DNA from: Flavilitoribacter nigricans DSM 23189 = NBRC 102662
GTDB taxonomy: Bacteria > Bacteroidota > Bacteroidia > Chitinophagales > Saprospiraceae
Length of the DNA: 64,000 nt
Direction: 5' to 3'
Assembly (NCBI RefSeq): GCF_002646595.1
Contig: NZ_PDUD01000035.1
Coordinates: forward strand, 1 to 64,000
Positions 35,858 to 43,013 of this stretch are shown in pieces (position 1 is the stretch's first letter; the number at the start of each line of letters is the position of its first letter). The translations under genes were made by a program, and so were the position numbers. The notes under the pieces are model-generated. The model saw only the letters and a program-made list of their open reading frames with translations, made no database searches and had not been told where the DNA came from.

Positions 35858-36287
35858 CTTACCAACTACGACTTTCGCCGCCTGCCGGATGGCAGTTTGT
35901 GGTCTGGACTGTCTCTTCACCATCTCAGGTGTGCCACGTACAGTCTCTACGGAACCTTTCTGTAGACTTCAGCATCATTAGCTAATGCGTGTTGTCCATT
36001 AAGAGGTGCATTTACCCTAAGGGATACTGATTTGTTAGATTGTTAGGGATAAAAATCATGTATCCCATCCCATACAAATCGACCTTAGCCTTCAATACAC
36101 CGAGGTCACCTTTATTTTTGGTATGATGCGTAAACATATTACCAAAGATATAAAAATGACCGTAAGTTTCCTCGGGATTGCCAGTTCCAGAATGGAAGTG
36201 AGGTTTCCCCGATACGGTGGCATCCACTCTATAAGTTCTGTTTCCTTATAGAGGCTCCTAAATTACTTACTTCGTAAGCAATGCTTA
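35858..36287 (-). ncRNA. Group I self-splicing intron in tRNA-Arg
   Basis: The 430-nt insert carries the four conserved elements in order on the minus strand: P (ATCGGGGAAACCTC, about 36200-36213), Q (GGCAATCCCGAG, 36182-36171), R (GTAGAGACTGTACGTGGCAC, 35950-35931) and S (AAGAGACAGTCC, 35917-35906). R and S form a perfect P7 helix, GACTGT with ACAGTC. A 7-bp P2-like hairpin (CTATAAG/CTTATAG) is near the 5' end. The intron ends with G at 35858, as required. The 5' splice site is after CTT or CTTT; the visible guide GAAGU favours a wobble one base later than the 7-base loop predicts. No homing endonuclease is seen. Confidence 0.85.
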
Positions 36288-36523
36288 AAGTCAGCTGCTC
36301 TATCCAGCTGAGCTACGGGACCAAAATGTCATTACTGCCTTTCCTTCGAAAAGCGACGCAAAAATACGGTATTTTATGAAAAAACCGCAGCGTGCCGGAA
36401 ATAGTTTCCCAAAAATATTGGAAAAGCATGGGAGGTGGATTTTTTCAGGAGGATCGACCTTTTGTGTTGTGGAGAGTGTTCCAAAGGAGCCCCATCATTT
36501 TCGAATCCAATAACCTACACCAA

Positions 36524-37420
36524 ATGAATTACTTATCTGTTATCGGCTGCATGTTGTTTGCGGCCTTATTTTTCCAGACCTGTGACGATGTTCCCCATCC
36601 TACCCAGCCGGAGACGGCCTTGATCAAGGTAGAGAACGAAGCATCGGTTGCGGATGTTTACGCGGCGGTAAAAGCCAATATTGAAGGCAAGGGGCTCAAT
36701 GTGGTTGCCGAAGTGAACCACGGACAGGCTGCCGCCAATGTGGGGATCAATCTGCGTCCGACCCGCCTGATCATTTTCGGAAATCCAGAAGTGGGGACTA
36801 AATTGATGCAGGCAGAACAGCGGATCGGGATCGATCTTCCTTTGAAAATGCTCGTCTACGAAGCGGTAGATGGAGAGACGATCACCGCCTATTACAATGG
36901 TTCCTATCTGGCGGACAATTACAATATTGATGATCTGGAAGCCGTCGAAGACGGCATCGACGGAGCGCTGGCCATGATCAGCGGTAATGATTCCGAGGGG
37001 CCGGACGTATACGTGGGTCAAAAGAAAATCAACTCGCTGCAGACGGTAGAGAGTAGCAGTGGGGTAGAGGCTACCTACACAAAGGTAAAGCAGGCCGTGC
37101 TCGATCGTTCTTTTAGTGTTATCGCGGAGGTAGACCACAGCGCGGCAGCGGCCAACGTCGGACTGGAGCTTCGTCCGACCCGCCTGATCATTTTTGGAAA
37201 ACCGGAAGGCGGCTCTCTGTTGATGCAGAGCAATCAGGAGATCGGTATTGAACTGCCCCTGAAGATCCTGGTTTGGGAGGATGCAGCCGGAAATACCCAA
37301 ATGGGGTATTACACCGGTACCTATCTGGCTAAAAGATACGATATCAAGGATCAGGATAATGTTGTTGAGAATATCGACAATGCGCTTTCTGCCATCACTG
37401 CGGAAGCTGCCGGCGAATAA
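36524..37420 (+). CDS. Lipoprotein with two DUF302 domains
   Basis: 298 residues from the ATG at 36524. The open frame extends 44 codons upstream, but only this start gives a lipoprotein signal (MNYLSVIGCMLFAALFFQTC). Two DUF302 domains of about 125 residues follow, each with the block LRPTRLIIFGxPExG(T/S)xLMQ and then IGI(D/E)LPLK. The duplication is internal. The function of DUF302 is not established; the fold is a small alpha/beta dimer often linked to redox or sulfur contexts. It is the first gene to the right of the tRNA. Confidence 0.85.
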   Translation: MNYLSVIGCMLFAALFFQTCDDVPHPTQPETALIKVENEASVADVYAAVKANIEGKGLNVVAEVNHGQAAANVGINLRPTRLIIFGNPEVGTKLMQAEQRIGIDLPLKMLVYEAVDGETITAYYNGSYLADNYNIDDLEAVEDGIDGALAMISGNDSEGPDVYVGQKKINSLQTVESSSGVEATYTKVKQAVLDRSFSVIAEVDHSAAAANVGLELRPTRLIIFGKPEGGSLLMQSNQEIGIELPLKILVWEDAAGNTQMGYYTGTYLAKRYDIKDQDNVVENIDNALSAITAEAAGE

Positions 37421-37457
37421 CCCACAATTTTCCTTCGGTCTGTAGTAAGCAATCAAC

Positions 37458-37519
37458 AAGACCGCCAGGGTTGCCCGAATGCCAGTCGGCACACGGCCTG
37501 CTCCCGGCGGTCTTTTTTT
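37458..37519 (+). terminator. Terminator after the DUF302 gene
   Basis: AAGACCGCC (37458-37466) pairs with GGCGGTCTT (37506-37514) around a long loop and leads into a seven-T run. Confidence 0.65.
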
Positions 37520-37796
37520 GCCCGTACTATGCTGGTGCAGATTAGGATATCAAACCCGAAGAATACCTTTCGACCGGAAGAGCGCAGAACTGCTTTGGGC
37601 AGGAACAGATAATCCTTATATTGCGTCGAAACAACGCAAAGGCCACAACAACATCCAGCAAAACGAACGACTCAACTCCCGATCTTTGTCGGCGCGTTCT
37701 GTGCTGGCGGTATTCCCATACGAATAGAATTCCATATTAAATGAGCGAGCGTTTGGGTGTTGCCTAAACCGCTGGGTATCTGGTTTATATTGAGAG

Positions 37797-37832
37797 GATC
37801 ACCGGAGGCCTCGACCTGCGGGTGATCTTTTT
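37797..37832 (+). promoter_or_regulatory. Terminator-like hairpin in the leader of the DUF5916 gene
   Basis: GATCACC (37797-37803) pairs with GGTGATC (37821-37827), followed by five T, ending about 16 bases before the start codon. It may be an attenuator, or the terminator of an undetected upstream transcript. Confidence 0.5.
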
Positions 37833-37847
37833 AGCTAAAGACAAGGA

Positions 37848-40067
37848 ATGATGAAACGCTACCTATACATTATACTGAGCCTTCTTTTATTCGGACAATG
37901 GGGAAAGGCACAGTCTGCGGGAAAGGACATGCAGGATGCCTACCAGTTAGGACTCAGCCGTGCCACGGGAGAAATGCTGGTGGATGGTGCCCTCACCGAG
38001 GACGTTTGGCGCAATGCGGATACGGCCACGGACTTCTGGCAAAAATTCCCCCAGGACGGGCTACCGGCCGGCCGGCAAACGGTGGTTCGGATGGCCTACG
38101 ATGACCGCTTTTTGTACATCTCCGCCGAATGCTACGATACCAATTACTACGTGGTACAGACGTTGAAACGCGACAGCCGCTTCTTTGAAGGAGATGCCTT
38201 CGGACTGGTACTGGACCCGGTGAACCGTCGCTCCAACGGCTTTCTGTTTGGGGTTAGTCCGATGAATGTGCAGTCGGAAGACCTGATCAGTGCGTCTCAA
38301 TTTGGGGATCTTAATTTCAGTTGGGACAACAAATGGTTTTCCGCGGTGCAGCGCCACGACGATCGCTGGGTGGTGGAAATGGCCATTCCTTTTAAAACGC
38401 TTCGCTTCGAAGCCGGTAAAGATACCTGGGGCATCAATTTTTTTCGCTACGATCTGAAAAGGAACGAAGTCAGTTCCTGGACGGAAATGCCCGTGAATTT
38501 CGATGTGCAGGATCTGGGTTATACCGGAGCGCTGCACTGGGATCGCTCGCCCGCCAAACCGGGCGCCAACGTGTCTCTCATTCCTTATCTGAGCGGTTCT
38601 CTTTACCGGAATAATGAGGTGGAAGACCCGGCGGATGAAACGCGCTTTGACGGTGGTTTTGACGCCAAGGTGGCCCTCACGTCTTCGCTCAATCTGGACC
38701 TGACCGTCAATCCGGATTTCTCTCAGATCGATGTGGATATCCAGCAGACCAATCTGACCCGTTTCAGTTTGCAGTTTCCCGAACGAAGACCATTCTTTCT
38801 GGAAAATGCCGACCTGTTTGCTGACTTCGGTACGCCACCGGCCCGTCCGATCTTTACCCGTTCCATCGGGCTGGACGAGAACGCGCTGCCGATCCGCATA
38901 CTCTACGGCGCCCGCTTGAGTGGCAACATCGGCAATAACTCCCGCATTGGACTGCTCAATTTGCAAACCCGGGCAACGGACGATCGGGACGCCCATAATT
39001 ACAGCATTTTGTCCTTCAATCAGAGCGTGCTGAAACGGTCGCTGATCAAAGGCTACGTGACCAACCGGCAGGCTTATCTGCCGGGAGAGGGATTCAACGG
39101 GAACGATTACGGCCGCAATGCCGGTCTGGAATTCAATTACCGTAATCTGAGCGGCACCTGGAATCCCTGGGTGGCCATTCACGTATCGGATAAGTCCGGC
39201 GTGGGGACGAGCACCTTCCGGAATGCCGGCGTGCGCTACAGCGGTCGTAACCTGTCCTACTTCATCGATTACATCGGTATCGGCACGAACTATTACGCCG
39301 ATATGGGCTTCATTCCCCGACTGGAAAATTACGATGCCGCCCGGGATACCGTCATCCGCCTGGGCTTTGAGCATATATTTAACCGACTGGGGTATACCAT
39401 TCGTCCGCAGGGGGACGGCGCTTTCATCGCCCACGAGTTTACCACCAGTTCCCGCTTTATTTTTAATCCGGACTGGACCCTGAACGAACGCCGCAGTACC
39501 CTGGATTACAGTGCGCTTTTCCGCAATACGGGGGAATTCAGCTTTTCGGTAGAGAATTATGATAATCGACTGCTGTTTGCTTCGCGGTTTACGGAAGGAC
39601 CGCCGCTACCGCCGGCCCGATACGAGTACACGCAGTTCATTGCGGGCTATAAGTCGGATGCGCGCAAGGCGTTTGCGCTGGAAGCCGAAATGCAGGGCGG
39701 TCAGTTCTATAACGGGAAACTATTTCGCTACCTGGCCGGCATCATCTACCGGGCGCAACCCTGGGGGAATTTCAGTATCGCTTTTGAACAGAACGATCTG
39801 CGATTACCGGAACCCTACGGTGATAATAAATTGTCGCTCATCAACCAGCGCACGGAGATCAATTTTTCCAATCAGTTGTTCTGGACCACCTTTCTTCAGT
39901 ACAATACGCAGCGTAACAACTTTAACGTCAATAGCCGACTCCAGTGGCGCTACCAGCCCATGTCGGATTTCTTTCTGGTATATACCGACAATTATTTCAG
40001 CGATCCGTTCCTGCAGCATAAAAATCGGGCCATTGTATTCAAATGGAACTACTGGCTGACCCTGTAG
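37848..40067 (+). CDS. DUF5916 outer-membrane protein with CBM9-like domain
   Basis: 739 residues (a second ATG one codon on is equal). Signal peptide about 1-22 (GKAQ). Residues about 35-215 match a carbohydrate-binding family 9-like domain (MLVDGALTEDVWRNADTA, then YDDRFLYISAECYD). The remainder is the DUF5916 region: FSQIDVDIQQTNLTRF(S), FPERRPFFLENADLF and FTRSIGL are family landmarks, and the end is a series of amphipathic strands (FKWNYWLTL) fitting an outer-membrane barrel. Its ligand is unknown. Transcribed alone behind a leader hairpin. Confidence 0.85.
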   Translation: MMKRYLYIILSLLLFGQWGKAQSAGKDMQDAYQLGLSRATGEMLVDGALTEDVWRNADTATDFWQKFPQDGLPAGRQTVVRMAYDDRFLYISAECYDTNYYVVQTLKRDSRFFEGDAFGLVLDPVNRRSNGFLFGVSPMNVQSEDLISASQFGDLNFSWDNKWFSAVQRHDDRWVVEMAIPFKTLRFEAGKDTWGINFFRYDLKRNEVSSWTEMPVNFDVQDLGYTGALHWDRSPAKPGANVSLIPYLSGSLYRNNEVEDPADETRFDGGFDAKVALTSSLNLDLTVNPDFSQIDVDIQQTNLTRFSLQFPERRPFFLENADLFADFGTPPARPIFTRSIGLDENALPIRILYGARLSGNIGNNSRIGLLNLQTRATDDRDAHNYSILSFNQSVLKRSLIKGYVTNRQAYLPGEGFNGNDYGRNAGLEFNYRNLSGTWNPWVAIHVSDKSGVGTSTFRNAGVRYSGRNLSYFIDYIGIGTNYYADMGFIPRLENYDAARDTVIRLGFEHIFNRLGYTIRPQGDGAFIAHEFTTSSRFIFNPDWTLNERRSTLDYSALFRNTGEFSFSVENYDNRLLFASRFTEGPPLPPARYEYTQFIAGYKSDARKAFALEAEMQGGQFYNGKLFRYLAGIIYRAQPWGNFSIAFEQNDLRLPEPYGDNKLSLINQRTEINFSNQLFWTTFLQYNTQRNNFNVNSRLQWRYQPMSDFFLVYTDNYFSDPFLQHKNRAIVFKWNYWLTL

Positions 40068-40129
40068 GGGTGCAGATCAGGGAGGATTAAGAATAAATTC
40101 CACCTTATCCTTAGATTTATTTTTCAGCA

Positions 40130-40885
40130 CTAACTTTTACTCAGTCGAAATTTTCTTCTCACTGGAATTTTCAGAAAAAGCTGACGCAAAGAGAATAGGT
40201 GCATGGCCAGCGCAAAAGGCACAATGAAACCCGGAATAAAAATGAAGGGAAACTCGGCGATAAACGTATTGGCCGGTTCGTTCATAAAGACCCGGAAAGG
40301 GGAGGGGGTAGACAGGATACTCACCAGCACGATATTGAACAACAGGACGATCCCGAAAATATTCCAGATGATCGCCTCGAAACGCCGGTAGCGATTGCCG
40401 CCGAAAAAGACAAAGCCGGCCATGGGGGCGGTGATCCCAACGATGATATCGTGGTTGAGCCAGTTAAAGGTCATTTGCTCCGGCACGTAGCCGCCCTTAA
40501 AACCCATGTAGAGGAATAGCTCCATCAACACCCGAAAAGTCTGAATATAGATTGGCCAGCTCATCGGCACCACCCGGAGGATATTGCCGAAAGGTTTGGA
40601 AAACATCAATAGCACGATCAAAATGACGGGAGGGATGATCGCAATGAAAATACGGGGCGGAAGACTGGAGAAATCGCGAAAGAAACCGGACCAGGACAGC
40701 AGACTCAGTAATGCCAGCCAGATCCCGAAACCGATCGTGACGTAGATGCGGAACTGCCTCCGCTTCGGTTTTTCGATTTCCAGTTTATACAGTGCATAGC
40801 GCAATGCGAACATCAGGGTACTGAACAGTGCAATGACCAGTAAAATGATCGTGATCTGTCCGGTAAGATAAGCGGTTTCGTTCAT
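40130..40885 (-). CDS. Multi-pass membrane protein of unknown function
   Basis: 251 residues from the ATG at 40885 (MNETAYLTGQ). An upstream in-frame ATG at 40969 would add 28 polar residues before the first helix and is less likely. About seven membrane segments can be drawn, for example ITIILLVIALFSTLMF and FIAIIPPVILIVLLMF; the C-terminal tail is basic. The family is not recognised. Convergent with the DUF5916 gene. Confidence 0.65.
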   Translation of the reverse strand: MNETAYLTGQITIILLVIALFSTLMFALRYALYKLEIEKPKRRQFRIYVTIGFGIWLALLSLLSWSGFFRDFSSLPPRIFIAIIPPVILIVLLMFSKPFGNILRVVPMSWPIYIQTFRVLMELFLYMGFKGGYVPEQMTFNWLNHDIIVGITAPMAGFVFFGGNRYRRFEAIIWNIFGIVLLFNIVLVSILSTPSPFRVFMNEPANTFIAEFPFIFIPGFIVPFALAMHLFSLRQLFLKIPVRRKFRLSKS

Positions 40886-40969
40886 GCCGGCGAGTGGTGC
40901 TTTAGATCGTTTGCAAGTACTTTCGCCGCCTAAGATAATGAAAGAGGTTGGAATTTTAGAACCCGGCAA

Positions 40970-41060
40970 TTCAGGTAGTTTGGACTTTTAGAACTTAGGA
41001 TATTGCCTGACAATTTTATCCGAACTGCTTCCCAATCCCTCAAAGTCCAAACTACCTGAA
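40970..41060. repeat. Perfect 19-bp inverted repeat
   Basis: The arm at 40970-40988 and its exact complement at 41042-41060 (AAAGTCCAAACTACCTGAA) enclose 53 bases. It lies just after the stop of the leftward TPR gene and could terminate or stabilise that mRNA, or be a small terminal-inverted-repeat element. Confidence 0.8.
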
Positions 41061-41077
41061 ATTTCAACTCCCTTATC

Positions 41078-42796
41078 CTATCGTCCCACTACCGTCGAAT
41101 TCGTAAGCTGCACATCCGCATATTTCCAGGCGGTCTGCAATTGTTGGGCAACTTCCGCGGCAGCGGCGTCCTTCTGCTGTCTTTGCAGGCTTTCGTATAG
41201 TCCGCTCAGGGCCCAGCCGTTCTTTGGAAAAGTTTCCAGGTCCTCGCGGTAGACGGTTTCCGCTTCCGCATATTTGCCGGCTTTGATCAGGATAGGACCG
41301 AGGTGATGACGCACGGAGAAAAACCAGTCGGGTGGTTCGGTATAGTTCAGGTTATCTTCGATGGCGATGGCTTTTCTCAGGTGTTTTTCGGCCTTGGCGA
41401 AATCTCCTTTGGCGGCGGCCAGTTCACCGGCGACCACGTGTTCGGCAATATCGATGATATCACTCATCACATTGATGTCGAAAATGGCGATCTCCTCCAG
41501 GCTTTTGTTGTCGCTGATCCGCTCCAGTTGCTTATACTCGTTAGCGGCAGCGGCGGGTTGGCCGGTATTGATAAAGGCCATGGCCCGGGCGTAGTGCCAG
41601 ATCCCTTGCGGGTAAACCAGTTCATCGTCCGGTTTGGAAGTGGCCAGGATATCCTGCCAGCGGGCAAACTTCACCTGCAGGTACAAGGGAATACTCCAAA
41701 AGTGCTGGATCGTCTCGTAGCCCGACTTGCGCATCAGGTCAGTATCCAGTTTGTCAACCATCCGATCGGCTGCTTCCAGGGACAGTTCGCTGTTCCCTTC
41801 CAGGGCCGCACAGGCCGTCAGGAAGTGGTAGTTGTGCGGGAAATACATCAGCGGATAGATGCCCGCAGCGTAGCAGGCGGTCATATAACTGCTGTCCACT
41901 TCCACGGCCCGGCTATTGACGATCACGCCTTCGTGGTAATCGCCCGTACGGATGTAGGTATGCGAAGGCATGTGTACCAGGTGGCCGGCGCCGGGGATCA
42001 GTTCCGGCAGGTTTTTGGCGTAGGGTAGGGCACGGTCGGGTGATTTGGATGCTTCGGTGGCGTGGATGTACAGGTGCACGCTGGCGGCGTGCCGGGGATT
42101 GCGTTCCAGCGTTGTTTCCAGGATCTCCAGGATCTCCGGCGTCCAGTCTTTGGCATTTCCGGCTTTGTCCCAGAGGTCCCAGGGGTGCTGATCCATAATG
42201 GCCTCGGCCAGCAGGGTGCTGATGTGGTCATTTTTTGGGAATTCCGCATGGGCCTCCCGTAATGCTTCTGTGTAAGCATTATCGTATTCAGTGCGATCAT
42301 CCATCGGACCAACCGGATAACGCTTGCTGATGGAGCGGATAATGGCCCGCTCTTCGGCACCGGCATGGTCCGCGTACTGCATGGCTTTCCGGGCCGCTTC
42401 GTAAGCGAGGGTAACGACTTCCGGCTGCATGCCGGCATTGTAGTTGGGCCCGAGCGCATAGGCCAGCCCCCAATAGCACATGGCGCATTCGGGATCCTGT
42501 TCCAGAGCGTAGCGGAAAGAACGGACCGCCTCGGCGTGGTTAAAGCCTACGGCCAGCTGAAATCCCTGATCAAAATACTGTTTTGCTTTTTTGGAGGTGG
42601 TGGTAATGTCGGGTGTTTCCCCGTTCAAATTGGCGAATAAGGGTAAGGGGTTTTTAAAATCGGCCAGAGCGTCCACCGGAATGCCGCCGGAACAGCTTAC
42701 CGGTTTCGGTAGGTCTACCGTGGTTTTAGGTGTCTTCCTGGTGTTGCACGCGACCAGAAATCCCAAAACGGCTAATAAAAATAGGAAAGATCTCAT
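41078..42796 (-). CDS. TPR lipoprotein
   Basis: 572 residues from the ATG at 42796 (MRSFLFLLAVLGFLVAC), chosen because it gives a lipoprotein signal; an upstream ATG at 42886 adds 30 polar residues. Tetratricopeptide repeats are seen at about 75-140 (YFDQGFQLAVGFNHAEAVRS and EQDPECAMCYWGLAYAL) and again near the C-terminus (AEKHLRKAIAIEDN and GKYAEAETVYREDLE). The middle has HLVHMPSHTYIRTGDYHEG, a conserved block of this widespread but uncharacterised family. Probably periplasmic or membrane-anchored scaffold. Monocistronic, followed by the inverted repeat. Confidence 0.8.
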   Translation of the reverse strand: MRSFLFLLAVLGFLVACNTRKTPKTTVDLPKPVSCSGGIPVDALADFKNPLPLFANLNGETPDITTTSKKAKQYFDQGFQLAVGFNHAEAVRSFRYALEQDPECAMCYWGLAYALGPNYNAGMQPEVVTLAYEAARKAMQYADHAGAEERAIIRSISKRYPVGPMDDRTEYDNAYTEALREAHAEFPKNDHISTLLAEAIMDQHPWDLWDKAGNAKDWTPEILEILETTLERNPRHAASVHLYIHATEASKSPDRALPYAKNLPELIPGAGHLVHMPSHTYIRTGDYHEGVIVNSRAVEVDSSYMTACYAAGIYPLMYFPHNYHFLTACAALEGNSELSLEAADRMVDKLDTDLMRKSGYETIQHFWSIPLYLQVKFARWQDILATSKPDDELVYPQGIWHYARAMAFINTGQPAAAANEYKQLERISDNKSLEEIAIFDINVMSDIIDIAEHVVAGELAAAKGDFAKAEKHLRKAIAIEDNLNYTEPPDWFFSVRHHLGPILIKAGKYAEAETVYREDLETFPKNGWALSGLYESLQRQQKDAAAAEVAQQLQTAWKYADVQLTNSTVVGR

Positions 42797-43013
42797 AGGT
42801 ATCAATCGGGTTTTGGATAGCCTTTCCCGGAGCACACGTGGATCGGGAGGCTGCTGTTTGTGGGTTTGAATGTTGTATCGGTGCAAATGTAGGCGGCAGG
42901 GCCTTAGTAGTAAAGGGCACTTGATTGGATTGGGGACCAGAATGAGCAGGTGGCACGCTTTTCGAGTTGGTCAACGAGCGGATGGTCGGAGATTTTTGGA
43001 ATAGAAGGGTACA

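Larger units (their letters stand above)
35819..36322 (-). tRNA. tRNA-Arg (UCU, inferred) split by a group I intron
   Basis: The 5' exon (36322-36288) gives acceptor strand GGTCCCG, D arm GCTC-AGCTGGATA-GAGC with A20, and anticodon stem GCTGA plus CTT. The 3' exon (35857-35819) gives CTAA, stem TCAGC, T arm ACAGG-TTCGAAT-CCTGT and acceptor CGGGATC with discriminator A. All stems pair, with one G-U in the acceptor. Joining CTT and CTAA gives a 7-base loop with anticodon TCT, hence Arg. Shifting the 5' splice site by one base would alter the loop, so the anticodon is inferred. No CCA is encoded. The 3' end is also the integration site of the island. Confidence 0.85.
37421..37847. other. Intergenic region with two hairpins
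   Basis: It holds a terminator (37458-37519) and a second terminator-like hairpin (37797-37832) just before the next gene. An 82-codon frame at 37479-37727 has no support. Confidence 0.55.

Noticed and set aside
35715-35981. 88-codon plus frame near the tRNA
   Set aside because: It is the antisense of the tRNA 3' exon and intron core.
36012-36227. 71-codon minus frame as a homing endonuclease in the intron
   Set aside because: It overlaps the P and Q core elements and shows no LAGLIDADG, GIY-YIG or HNH motif.
37479-37727. 82-codon plus frame after the DUF302 gene
   Set aside because: It begins inside the terminator loop and shows no protein-like pattern.
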